Shown: positions 23,780-34,735 of the stretch, one piece after another
Layout: every line of letters starts with the position of its first letter
Position numbering within the stretch: the stretch's first letter is position 1
Assembly (NCBI RefSeq): GCF_028372415.1
Contig: NC_092875.1
Location: 352,118,225 to 352,182,224 of the forward strand
Direction of reading: 5' to 3'
Length of the DNA: 64,000 bases
Origin: Notamacropus eugenii
Taxonomy: Eukaryota > Chordata > Mammalia > Diprotodontia > Macropodidae
Translations under genes and position numbers: made by a program
Notes under the pieces: model-generated
Told to the model about the DNA's origin: nothing
Databases searched by the model: none
Seen by the model: only the letters and a program-made list of their open reading frames with translations

Positions 23780-24240
23780 AGAACACTGGAAAGTAAACTA
23801 AAACACTTTAATAGAAACAGTTAATAACTTCAAAAATATTTGACACAAAATAATTCCATATCCATCATCAGCATTTTTTTATATATATTACCAACAAAAG
23901 CCAGCAGGAAAAGATAAAGAAATGTCATTAAAAATAACTATATAAAGTATAAAATGATTGTGATTGTGATCTCCAACACACAACCAGGCATTATATGAAT
24001 ACAATTATAAAACACTCTTTACACAAATACAGGCAACTTTTAATTGGAGAAATATTAATTGCTCATAAATGGAAAAAGCCAATATAATAAAGTGAAAATA
24101 GAACCTAAATTAATTTATTTATTCAGTATCATACTAAACAATCTGTCAAAGAATTACTTTATAGAGCAAAAAAAAAAAGACAATTTATCTGAACACCTAG
24201 AACTCAAAATAATAAAAAAAAAATACATATACACACAGAC
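23780..24240 (+). mobile_element. L1 ORF2 fragment
   Basis: Shares collinear sequence with the L1 at 28040-28400: 'tatattaccaacaaaagcca', 'agaaatgtcattaaaaataa', 'gagaaatattaattgctcat', and 'cctaaattaatttatttatt' before 'cagtatcatac'. This is the ORF2 part just after the reverse transcriptase catalytic site. Both ends are truncated; it lies between an L2 and a Tigger element. Confidence 0.8.
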
Positions 24241-24254
24241 ACAAGACCTAACAT

Positions 24255-24787
24255 TTATAGAGTACTTGAAGAGGCCAACTGATAAATTTTATGTGTATTC
24301 TGACTGCTCCTCTGACCAGCCATTTCTTCCTCCATCCCCCTCCTCAAACCTCCTTATTGCCTGAGACACAACAATATTGAAATTACGCCAATTAATAGCC
24401 CTACAATGGCCTATATGAGTCCAAGTGAAAGAGTCAATCAGTGAAGTAAATTTCATTACTGTCTTATTTTAAGAAATTGCCATAACAATTCCAGCCTTCA
24501 GCAATCACTACCATGATCAGTCAGCAGCCATCAACATTGAAGCAAGAACATCCACCAGCAAAAAGATTACAACTCATTGATGACTCAGATGATGGTTAAC
24601 ATTTTTTTGGTTGTTATGCACATTTTAGATATAATGTTATTGAAGGATTAATAAACTGCAGTTGAGTATAAACATGACACTCATGTTTTACTAGGAAATG
24701 AAAAAATTGAATGATTTGTTGTATTGCAATATTTACTTTATGGTGGTGGTCTGGAACTGAACCTGCTATACCTCTGAGGTATGTCTG
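24255..24787 (+). mobile_element. Tigger1-like (pogo) DNA transposon, internally deleted
   Basis: Near 24290 it keeps the Tigger1 5' region ('ttctgactgctcctctgacc') and the transposase start region ('cctacaatggcctatatgag', 24401-24420). It then jumps at about 24425-24440 to the 3' end of the transposase and the tail: 'caatcactaccatgatcagt', 'cagcagccatcaacattgaa', 'ggtctggaactgaacctgct', and the terminal 'cctctgaggtatgtctg'. Nearly all the transposase (DDE catalytic domain) is absent, so the copy is non-autonomous. The 5' TIR is missing. Tigger transposases in the family are descended from pogo/Tc1-mariner elements. Confidence 0.85.
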
Positions 24788-24789
24788 CA

Positions 24790-27225
24790 TTTTATTTTTA
24801 TGAACTATATATTGAAGTCAGCTATCTAATCTGTTCTGCTGTTCTACCTCTTACATTTGAAGGGTAACATCATCCCATTTACATTCACAGTTGTGAATGT
24901 TAATTGAGTATTTCCCTCCATTCTTTTCACTTATTTTTTCTTTCACTTTTTCTAACTCTTTAAGAATTATTTTTTCTTAAGATTAGGCTCTACTTTATTC
25001 TCTTCTTCTCTTCCTTTCTCCTTTTTTCTTCTATTTCCCTGGTGGGTGAAATGTGTGCCTAATTTGGTGTCTCTGTGTACTCTTCCCTCCTTTGGCTGGG
25101 TTAGGTGTGTGCACAGTTGACATATTGCCTGCTTTTCTCACCTTATTCTGTACCTGCCTGCATACAGAATTCTACTTTGAGTCTATAATTACATGACATA
25201 ATTCCCCCCAACCTTCTTCTCCCTCTTTCCTGGCTGTGTATTTGTAACTTTCAATTCTTCAAGATCCTAAAAAATAAAACACAGAACTTCTTCCTTTCTA
25301 GTTAGACTCCCTTTTGATTCCAGATAATGATACAGTTTGAAGAGGAAATAGCATCTCCCCATATTCAAATGTGAATAGTTTGTACTAATTTAAATACTCA
25401 CGATTGGTCCCTTGAATTTATCTTTTTAATGTTTCTCTTGACCTTTATTTTTATACTTGAAAATCTCTACCCAGCTGTGCACTTTTGGTCAGGAATCCTC
25501 AGAAGGCCCCCATTTCATTAAAAGCTGATTTTTTTTTTCTTGTAAGCTTATATTCAGTTTTTTTGGGTATGTTGTTCTTGGTTATGAACCTATATCTTTT
25601 GCCTTCTAGAATATTATATTAAAACTCTCTGCTTCTTTATATGGTAGCCACATATCTTTTTATGATTCTGACCATGACTCCTCAGTTCGATTTTTTTCTT
25701 GATACTTGCAGTATTTTTTCTTTGACCTGGCTGCTCTGAATTTTATTAGTTATTATTATTTATACATATATAGGGAGTTATAGTTATACAATTATATATT
25801 TTTACTATTAATTATAATGTTCTTGGGATTTTTCATGTAGTGATTTCCTTCAGGGAGTAACTGGTGGCTTCTTTTTATTTTCACCTTCTCCATCATCAGT
25901 TTTTAGAGATCTGTGTGATTTTACTTATGTGATTTGTTGAAATATGATATATAGGTTCTTGTTTATGGAGTGTAGGATTATGTCTGTTGGCTAGCCTAAT
26001 GGTTCTTAAATTCTCTCTTCCTGATCTGTTTTCAAGGTCAGTTGTGTTTGCTATGAGACTCCTTATATTTGTCAAGCTTTTGACTTTCTTTTAAAATTCT
26101 CTTTAATCTTGTGGAGTTATTATCTTCTATTTGATCTATTCTAATGTCAAGGATTGTTTATTCTCCCTTGGGCATGGTTTTTATCTCTTGTTCCAAGATG
26201 TCAATTCTCTTCCTAAATCTTTTTCTAGTAGCTTTCATTTCATTTCTATTTTTATTCATTTAACCCTCATTTAGTTTTAAAAATCATTTTTCATCTTTTA
26301 AGAACTTTTTCTCAAGTCTTTAAGGAATTCTCACTTAACTTGAACCCCAGCTGCATTTTTCTTTATTTGTCAATGTTTTGGAGTCATTATCTTCTTCTGG
26401 ATTTATATATTGAGCATCTTTGTCACCATAATGGTTCTTTGATTTTGGATTTTCTTTTGTTTATTGTTTTTGTTTGTCCATTCTTTTAGTGGACTTTCTG
26501 GCTTCAGATGCTATATTAGAGTCAGGCTCTATGCACTTCAAGGAAGAACATCTGGACTGGACTTTGGTCCTGTTAGGTAATTTAGCTGCATTTTGCAGGT
26601 ATTGAATGACATCTTAATCCCTGATCAACAAGATAGCTCAAGTTGGACATCTGCAAGCTTTCAGGGTTACCAAAGTAGTCTGATCCAATGAAAAATCTGA
26701 TCACTGCTCTCTTAGTCTGAACTTTAAAGTTCTAGACCTATATTTGAATTTACATTGCATTCTGTGGACTTGGCCCTATTTGAAAGGTCCAGTGGGTTGC
26801 AGCTGTACTCAGTTATTGTCACCTAATGGAGAGCTCTGAAGGTTCAAAATGACAGTACTGCAAACTTCCTTTTGGCCTAAAATTCTTGACCTAATCGCTT
26901 TGCTCCAGGCTTCAAAATGGACTAGGAACTGGAAGTAAGACCTTTCCTATCCTCCTAGCTCAAAGCTACGCAGCTGCTACTAGTTTCTGAACTTACTATT
27001 TTATGGGCCCAAAAAACCTCCTCACCCTAGAATGCTACTCTCTGGCTCTGGTCTTCTCCTCTGGATCCTAGAACTGAGTAGTTAACAATAGACCAGCCCA
27101 AGTGGCATCTCTTCCTACACTGTGCACAAGGTGAGACCCCTCTGTGTCAGATTTAGGAACTCTTCCATGTCCTGATGCCTGACTTCAGTACTCTTTTCAA
27201 GTCTGTATGTACTGGAATACTCTTT
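24790..27225 (-). mobile_element. L1 5' part (5' UTR, ORF1, start of ORF2 region), inverted
   Basis: On the plus strand this reads as antisense L1. The ORF1 part at about 25540-26480 has 'ttcagtttttttgggtatgt', 'cttgcagtattttttctttg' and 'acctggctgctctgaatttt'. An inter-ORF-like part is at about 24830-24910 ('cccatttacattcacagttg'). The 5'-UTR-like part runs to about 27225. No frame is intact. ORF1 of L1 encodes an RNA-binding coiled-coil protein; only traces remain. It abuts a sense-orientation ORF2 segment at about 27225-27240, head to head, which suggests one insertion inverted by twin priming. Confidence 0.65.
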
Positions 27226-27229
27226 GAAA

Positions 27230-29310
27230 AGAAGAAACTGGCCTAGATTAACAGAAGAGGAAATGGAATACTTTAAAAAAAACTATCTTAGAAAAAGAAA
27301 TTTAATGAGCCATAAATGAGCTCCCTAAGAAAAATCTCTAGGACCAGATGGAACCATGAGTGAATTCTACAAATATTTAAAAAATAATTCCAGTGCTATA
27401 TAAACAATTTGGAAAAATAAGCAAAGAAGTAGTCCTACCTAATTCCTTTCAACACAAGTTTGGTGCTGATACCTAAACTAAGAAGAGCAAAAAGAGAGGG
27501 AAAAACTGTATACCAATTTACTGAATGAATACTAATGCAAAAAAAATTAAAATAAAATACTGCAAAATATCACAAGAATTATACCAGGTGGGATTTATAC
27601 CAGGAATGAAGGGTTGGTTCAGTATTAGCAAAACTACCAGCATGATTGACCATATCAATAACAATACCAACAGGAACCATATGATTATCTCAAAAGATAG
27701 AGAAATATTTTAACAAGATACAAGTCATTCCTATTAAAACACTAGAAAGCATAGGAATAAATGAAGCTTTTCTTAATATTGTAAGTAGTATCTATCAAAA
27801 ACCATCAGCAAAATTTATTTGTACAGGGAATGAGTTAGAAGCCTTCCCAAAAAGATCAGGGGTGATGCAAGGATGCCCATCATCATCACCATTACTCAAT
27901 ATTCTACTAAAAATGCTAGCTATAGGAAAAAAAGAAGAAAAAAACTGAAGGAAGTAGAAGAGACAGGGAGGAAGCAAACTATCACTTTTGGCAGATAATA
28001 TGGTGGTATACTTTAAAAAATCATAGAGACTCAACTAAAATAATTAATGGAAACAATTAACAACTTCATAAAAGTTGTAAGATATAAAATAAACTCTCAT
28101 AAATATCAGGATTTCCATATATTATGAACAAAGTCCAACAGCAAGAAATGGAAAGAGAAATTCCATTTAAAACAACTTCAGAAAATATAAACTTCTTGGG
28201 AGTCTATCTGTAAACATAAATCCAGGAACTATATTCACAAAATTATGAAACATTTTTCATACAAATAAAGTCAGATCTAAACAATTAGAGAACTATTAAT
28301 TGCTCAAGGGGAGACTGGGTCAATATAATAAAAATGACAATTACACCTAAATTAACTTATTTATTCAGGGGCATCCCAATCAAACTACCATTTTACAGAT
28401 CTAGAAAAAAGCAATAACAAAATTCTTTTGGAAGAATAAATAGGAAACTGGGGAAAAATATTTTAACAAGTTTCTCTGAAAAAGATTTCATTTCTCAAAT
28501 GTATAGAGAATTAAGTCAAATTTATAAGATTTCATGTTATTCCCCAATTGATAAATAGTCAGAGGATATGAACAGACAGTTTTCAGAGGAAGAAATCAAA
28601 GCTATAAGTCGTATGAAAAGAAATGCTCTAAAGTACTGTTAGTTAAAGAAATAAAAATTAAAACAACTCTGATGTACCATCTCACACCTATCAGATTGGC
28701 TAATTTGACAAAACAGGAAAATAATTAATGTTGGACAGGATGTGGAAAAATTGGGACATTAATGTATTGTTGATAGAATTGTGTACTTCTGTGTACTTCT
28801 CAACCATTCTTGAGAGCAATTTGGAATTATGTCCAAAGGAATGTACCAACAAAACCTCTATTAGATCTGTTCTCCAAAGAGATCAAAGAAAAAAAAAAAA
28901 GAACTTATGTACAAAAACTTTTATAGTACCTCTTTTTGTGGTGGCAAAGAATTGAAAATTGAGGGAATGCTCATCAATTGGGCAATGGCTAAACAAATTG
29001 TGGTATATAATTATGACGAAATACTGTTGTGCTATAAAAATGATAAGCAAGATGCTTCCAGAAAAAAACTGGTAAGACTTATATGAACTGAAGCAAAATG
29101 AAGTGAGCAGAAGCAGGAGAATATTGTAAACACAACAATATTATATGATGATCAGATGTGAATTACATAGCTATTTTAAACAATAAAATAACCCAAGAAA
29201 ATTATAAAGGACTTATGATGAAAAATGCTATCCATCTCCAGAGAAAGAAATGAAGTTTGCATACAGAGTGAAGCATACTTAAAAAATTTTTTTCTTTAAA
29301 AAAGAAGAGT
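27230..29310 (+). mobile_element. L1 3' part (ORF2 RT to 3' end)
   Basis: Sense L1 ORF2 remnant. The reverse transcriptase block GFIPGMKGWFSISKT is at about 27590-27640, with MIDHINNN following. The catalytic F/Y-A-D-D appears as LADNMVVYF at about 27985-28015, so one catalytic aspartate is replaced. The C-terminal region near 28680-29060 aligns with the L1 copies at 32813 and 60600. It ends with a T/A-rich tail near 29290-29310. Numerous frameshifts and stops make it inactive. Confidence 0.85.
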
Positions 29311-29319
29311 GTAAGAAGA

Positions 29320-30570
29320 TAGAAAACAGAGGCGATATTTGAAGGTTCAAGTTTAGCCACAATGATGAAAGAAATATAGGACAAGTTAATAGGGATGGAA
29401 GAATCAAACAAAGTTTTGTTTGATAATAGAGAGATATGGACATGTTTGTGGGCAGTAGGGAATTTGCCAGTAGACAGGGAGAAGCTGAAAATAAGTGATA
29501 TAGTAGGGATAACAGAGAGGGGAAATTTCTTGGGATTGCTTAGACATGTATAGGGTTAGCCTTGGAAAGATGTAAGGCCATGTCATCATGTGAGACAGAG
29601 GTGAAAGGAGATAGTGACAGAAGGCATGTGAGTGATATGAGAACAGCAAGAGGGGAGAAAAGGGAGCCCACATTGAATAACAACTTTTTTTTTTTATATA
29701 TATGAGGAAAGGTTCTTATCTGAGAGAATGGGAGAGAGGGGTACATGGGGGGGCGGGTCTGAGAAAGGATGAAAATGTTAGGAGGAGCTGTGTCAAGAGT
29801 GGGACAGTAAGTTGATATGGGATATATAGTAATATTGACTAGCAGCCCTGAGGACCCATTTGAGTTTTGTATAAAATACACTCATGGTGGACCTAGTCAG
29901 GACAGTTATTCTCCACATTCATTCAGCAGCACATGTGTAGAAGCAAGGGTGGTAAACGGTGGGAGTGATATAAGCCTGAGATTTGACTAGGCATAATCAG
30001 CTATATGATAAGGGTGCTAGGGATTCCAGAGAGGAGGACAGTTGAAATGATTCTCCAAAGGGTCAAGGTGGGGAAAAGAAGAGAGAGTGGCTACTACAGG
30101 GGCAATGGCCCAGAAGAGAATTGAGCAATTTAGGTTTTGGAGGTGATGGTGTTAACTTTGAGTAGAGTTTGGTAAGAAAAGGCAAGAGGAGAGATAAAAA
30201 GTCAATAGATTATGGTCAGAAAAGAGGATTTCAGAATTCACAAACATCATTAGTACATTTGTGGATGACAGTAAGATCAATGATATGACTATCTGTATGG
30301 CTGCATTGGGATGGAAGAATAGATCATGGGAGGTGAGTAGATTGTGGAACTGATGCATTACATTGTTTGAGGATGCATCCATACATGTATTGAAGTTTCC
30401 TAATATAAGGGTAGGAGTTAAGGAAGAGAGAAAATTATGCTCCATGTACTGAATATTGAGGAAGGAAGGAGAGTAAACTGAAGACAACTGTAAACAACTC
30501 TCAGGATTTTGATTGGATGGTAGAGATGAACTGCATGAATCTCAAAGGAAGAAAGGTTACTGAGTCATGG
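29320..30570 (-). mobile_element. L2 LINE ORF2 5' half (endonuclease region), reverse orientation
   Basis: The minus-strand frame at 30152-30487 encodes an L2-type apurinic endonuclease segment: LILGNFNTCMDASSNNV (in the family LGDFN..D, where the D is catalytic; here it is N) and FSDHNLLTF (the SDH catalytic block, kept). Downstream on the minus strand (29400-29880) the sequence follows the antisense L2 linker: on the plus strand 'gacatgtttgtgggcagtag', 'tcatcatgtgagacagaggt'. It is degraded and inactive. Confidence 0.82.
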
Positions 30571-30604
30571 GAATAGGAAATCATTTCAAAGTGGTTATGA
30601 GGAT

Positions 30605-30705
30605 TGCCCAACCCTCAGTTTTCTCATCTGTAAAATGAGGGAAGTGGACTAAATGATTTCTGAAGGATCAGTTAGCTCTTTGTCCATGATCCTACAACGA
30701 GAAAA
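30605..30705 (+). mobile_element. MIR-like SINE 3' end
   Basis: Retains 'ctcagttttctcatctgtaa', 'aatgagggaagtggactaaa' and 'catgatcct'. Confidence 0.6.
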
Positions 30706-31689
30706 TTAAAGTTATTTTTAAAGAGGAAAGGACTTCCCATTCATCAGTAATGTAATGCATACTGAAATGTAAGCCAAAGATATCTTTGACTGGCTTATTA
30801 TGATGGAGAGAAGATAAAACCTTTGTTCAATATAATTCAACCAATATTTATTGAGTCCACTAAATACACTGAAAGTCTAACACTGACCTTACAAGGCATT
30901 CCGGAGAATACTATGACATAGTCATTGTATCTCCTTTAAATATCTGTTTCTCTAGTAATTTATCATGTTGGAGTTTTTGCATTTTACATTAGAGGTAATA
31001 ATTACCATACATATGTGTACAATATTAGAAACTTTCCGGTTCTTAATAATCCCCTAAGTCATGTTCACTAACATTAATTATTTTTAATAGAATTGCTTTA
31101 TAATCACTTAGAAGCCAAACTCTAGCATGATATTCAGCACTGTTTGTTTTGGGTTTTGTTTCTTTTCCTCTGAACTGAAAGCTCCTAGGGAACTTCTGAA
31201 GGTCAAGGTTTGGAAGACCTTAAGCATGTTGTCAAGAGAAATTGTGGGCCCTCCTTGACCAAAAAAATCAGGCAAACTTAGAAGCAGTCTTCATTCCCAG
31301 ATTACTACAGGGTTACCACTAGCTTTCTGATTTACTCTTCCATCTTTGAACTATATGATGTTACTCTTAAATACCTTCCTGAAGAAACCTGATAGGCCCA
31401 GCTGCGGTAAATATGGGACACAAAGGTAAAATAAAAGGGTTAATTTTTCAGTGCTGCTATTCCTCTTACTATTACCCACCGACTCCATACCCCAACTAGC
31501 CCAAACAGACCACTGGACACTATCTAAGAATCATATTACAGGAAACCTAATCTGTCTCTGGATGTTGCTAGACTTTATATCATGGTATGCCAAAAACCCA
31601 AATATGGTCCCCACTCCTATGGCTATGGGAACTTCTGAGTGAGCTCCTTTTAGCAGAGGGAAGAAAAAAAGGGAGTGAGGGATGGGTTT
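30706..31689. other. Unassigned sequence
   Basis: No gene or repeat recognised; a weak L2-3'-like phrase is near 30835-30900. Confidence 0.4.
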
Positions 31690-31935
31690 CTTAAGGGCCT
31701 AGCTTGTGCCATTCACTATGATCAGTGCTTTACAAATATCATCTCATTTAATTCTTACCACAATCCTCTGAAGTAGATGCTATTATAAACCCCATTTTAC
31801 AGCTGAGGAAACTGAGGCAATCAAAGACGTAAGTTGCTCAGGGTCATACAGCTAGTGTCTGAAGCTAGATTTGAACTCAGGACTTCATGACTCCAGGCTC
31901 ATCATTCTATCCACTGTACAACCTACACTGCTCTG
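31690..31935 (-). mobile_element. CORE-SINE / MIR-family copy, reverse orientation
   Basis: On the plus strand: 'tttacaaatatcatctcatt', 'ccccattttacagctgagga', 'gctcagggtcatacagctag', 'ttctatccactgtacaacct'. This is the reverse complement of a full-length head-to-tail copy, as at 43685-43940. Confidence 0.85.
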
Positions 31936-32797
31936 TAATGGAGATTGGCAACTGCTCTGCCACTTAGATTTTTAAAGAGCTATGTATACTCCAAGATTTT
32001 TAGTGTATTACCCAGGGATACAATTCTCCGTACCTATGTCTATATATCTATATATCTATATCTATACATATATATGTATTTATCAGAAGTAGATTAACCA
32101 ATATTACTACTGAAGTCAAATGAAAATTCACCTTTGAAGGTTTGAATGAGGTTAGATAGAATAATTAGCCATTCTAGTACCTGGGGCAAATACTACAAAA
32201 ATGTGTCTTCTGAGACAAATACCCTCAAATTAACTTTTCAAGGCTAGGCTCAGTTGGGTAGAGAAGAGGAATGATCTCAGATCTCAGAACATAAGGCCCA
32301 GTTTTAGTTTAAGATCCTGGGACACTACTCTGTGAGAGAGTAGAGAACACAGAGACTCCAAGGCATCTTTTCTCACAATGTGCAGAAACTACAAGGCCTC
32401 TGCTTGGGAGACCACTACCAGAGGAGAGATTGGGCATGGATATACAGAGAAGTCTCTCAGAAGTGGTTTCTTATTTTAACTAATTATTCTTTCTAGTTGT
32501 GTGCCAAGCTGAGTTCTTTCTACCTGCTGAAGGAGTACAGATGCTATCTACAGCCTCTAAATTTCATTGCCCTTTGGGCAAAATCTTGATTTTCACATTC
32601 TAGTTAAGGTTTTATGGGATTTCTCACATTTGTAGTGTTGCAGAGTAGATAAATAAATCTAGTCAGATTCAAATTTTATAAGCCAATATTAATGGGGAGC
32701 ACAACTTTTACCCCTTTATAAGTGTTAAACTAGCAACATCCATGGCATCATTTTACTGACGTGCATCTATGAGCTTGTTGGTGTTTTTATTTATTTT
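31936..32797. other. Unassigned sequence with a short TATC-type simple repeat
   Basis: A (TATC/TATA)-type microsatellite lies at about 32038-32078. The rest is unassigned. It provides the target site of the next L1. Confidence 0.5.
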
Positions 32798-32812
32798 AAA
32801 ATGTGTGTTCCA

Positions 32813-33678
32813 ATCACACCTATCAGATTGGCTAACATGACAAAACAGGAAGATGATAAATGTTGGAGAAGATGTGAGAGAGTTGGAACACTAATTCATT
32901 GCTGGTGGAGCTGTAAGCTGATCCAACCATTCTGGAGAGCAATTTGGAACTATGCCCCAAAATTTACATACCCTTTGACCCAGCAATATTACTTCTAGGA
33001 CTGTATCTTCAAGAGATCATAAAAATTGGAAAGGGTCCCACATGTACAAAAATATTTATTATAGCAGCTCTCTTTGTAGTGGCCAAAAATGGGAAATCAA
33101 GGGGATGCCCATCAATTGGGGAATGGTTGAACAAGTTATGGTATATGAATGTAATGGAATACTATTGTGCTATAAGAAATGATGAGCAGGAAGACTTCAG
33201 AGAGGCCTGGAAAGACTTATATGATCTGATGCTGAGTGAAAGGAACAGAACCAGGAGAACTTTGTGCACAGCAATGACCACAGAGTGCGAGGAATTTTTC
33301 TGGTAGACTTAGTACTTCATTGCAATGAAAGGACTTAAAAAATTCCCAGTGGACACTTGAGGCAAAACATCTTCCACATCCAGAGAAAAAACTATGGAAC
33401 TGGATTACAGATTGAAGCAGATTACTTTCTTTTGTATTATGTTTTGTTTTATAGTTTCTCCCATTCATTTTAATTCTTCTATGCAGCATGACTAAGGTGA
33501 AAATATATTTAATAGGAATGTATGTGTAGAACCTATATAAGATTGTACGCTGTCTCAGGGAAGGAGCAGGGAAGAAAGGGGAGAAGGAGGGGGAGGGAGG
33601 GGAAAAAGATCTAAGATATATGGAAGTGATTGTAGAACACTGAAAACAAATAAAATAATTTAATAAAATAAAAATAGT
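32813..33678 (+). mobile_element. L1 LINE, 5'-truncated, with perfect target-site duplication
   Basis: The copy is flanked by identical 15-bp sequences aaaatgtgtgttcca (32798-32812 and 33679-33693). It encodes the extreme C-terminus of L1 ORF2: FDPAILLLGLY, then TCTKIFIIAALFVVAKN, PSIGEWLNKLWYMNVMEYY, and IRNDEQEDFREAWKDL (about 32965-33235). The family C-terminus follows RT and contains a Cys-rich region. A ~370-bp 3' UTR with a GGGA/GGAG-rich purine tract and an A-rich tail ('aaataaaataatttaataaa') follows. The perfect TSD and a 120-codon open frame suggest a relatively young insertion. It is severely truncated (no EN or RT), so inactive. Confidence 0.95.
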
Positions 33679-33693
33679 AAAATGTGTGTTCCA

Positions 33694-34334
33694 GAGAAAT
33701 GAGCTGAGGAATCTAGTAATAAAGTCGCTTTAAAAAAGGTTCTTTGGGTCAACTCCCAGAAATGTTATTGCTTTTCTCAACCTTTCAAAGATAGAAAAGT
33801 TGGAGTCCAAGCAATTTTGTTTCTGCATATATCCTCAGAACTATCAATACTCATAAAACCATCAAAATCATCTGTTGTGAATGTAAAGGAACCTGATAGT
33901 TTGAGGAAAAGGAACAGGTTTGCTTTAATTTCTAGAAGTTCCAGCACTTTACTAACATATCTGCCTCACCAAGATGAAGGATTAATCATTCTGTTGAAGT
34001 TAAATTGTATTCCCAATATGATGAAAGCCCAGAACTAGGGTTTGGTGTATTGTGTATGTTAACACCCAGTTATTTAGTGAGCAGAGCAGTCATTGGAACA
34101 GTAGAAAATATCCCTTGAGGTCAGAGATAAATCTATTAAAAAGTAAACTATTAACTGAAGAGAAGAGGACTGTCTAGACCAGACCTCCCTGGCCTTCATT
34201 AAGTTCTCTAACACACACACGTGCACACACACATACAATTAAAAAGAGCTCAGGTTCTGGGTCACTCCGAATTCAACAACTTCAGTTTAACATATTCCCA
34301 GAAATAATTTGGAAGACAGAGAGACAACTATTCT
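33694..34334. other. Unassigned sequence
   Basis: No recognised family. The frame at 33817-34038 (73 codons, plus) has no domain I recognise. Confidence 0.4.
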
Positions 34335-34735
34335 TTTAACTCTTACAAGACTTGTAGTGAGGAAATGTGGAATCTAATTCTTTCCCTGCCACCATTTTCA
34401 CTGTGTGCCCATGAGCAAATCTTTCAGTCTTGTTGATCACAGTTTCTTCATCAATAAAATGAAGAAGTTTGACTAGACCAGGGGTGGGGAATCTGTGGCC
34501 TCGAGGCTACATGTGGTCCTTGGTTGTGATCTTTTGACTGAGCCCAAGTTTTACAAAATAAATCCTTTTATGAAGGGGATTTATTCAGTGAAGTCTGGAT
34601 TCAGTCAAAGGGCTGCCCTTGAGGACCCAGAGGGCCACATGTGGTCTCAAGGATGCAGGTTCCCCTCCCCTAAACAGATGGATGATAAATAAGAATCCTT
34701 TCAATTCAAGCATTCTATGATTCCTATTTCTTTTA
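34335..34735 (+). mobile_element. MIR-like SINE split by a hAT MITE
   Basis: The left part (34335-34478) runs 'ccatgagcaaatctttcagt', 'cagtttcttcatcaataaaa', 'tgaagaagtttgactagac'. The right part (34673-34735) resumes with 'gaatcctttcaattcaagca' and 'ttctatgattcc'. Together they make one MIR-type 3' half. Confidence 0.75.
34479..34672. mobile_element. Palindromic hAT-type MITE, copy C (nested)
   Basis: Starts CAGGGGTGGGGAATCTGTGG. The right terminus 'gcaggttcccctcccct' is the complement of the left. Arms carry 'ggcctcgaggctacatgtgg' and 'agggccacatgtggtctcaa'. The candidate 8-bp duplications are only weakly alike (gactagac / aaacagat). It is the best-preserved of the three copies. Confidence 0.85.

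Noticed and set aside
30152-30487. 111-codon minus-strand frame as a host nuclease
   Set aside because: The LGNFN and SDH blocks place it in the L2 endonuclease, with a catalytic Asp replaced by Asn.
32944-33306. 120-codon open frame that could be annotated as a gene
   Set aside because: It is the C-terminus of L1 ORF2 in a 5'-truncated copy, bracketed by an L1 TSD.
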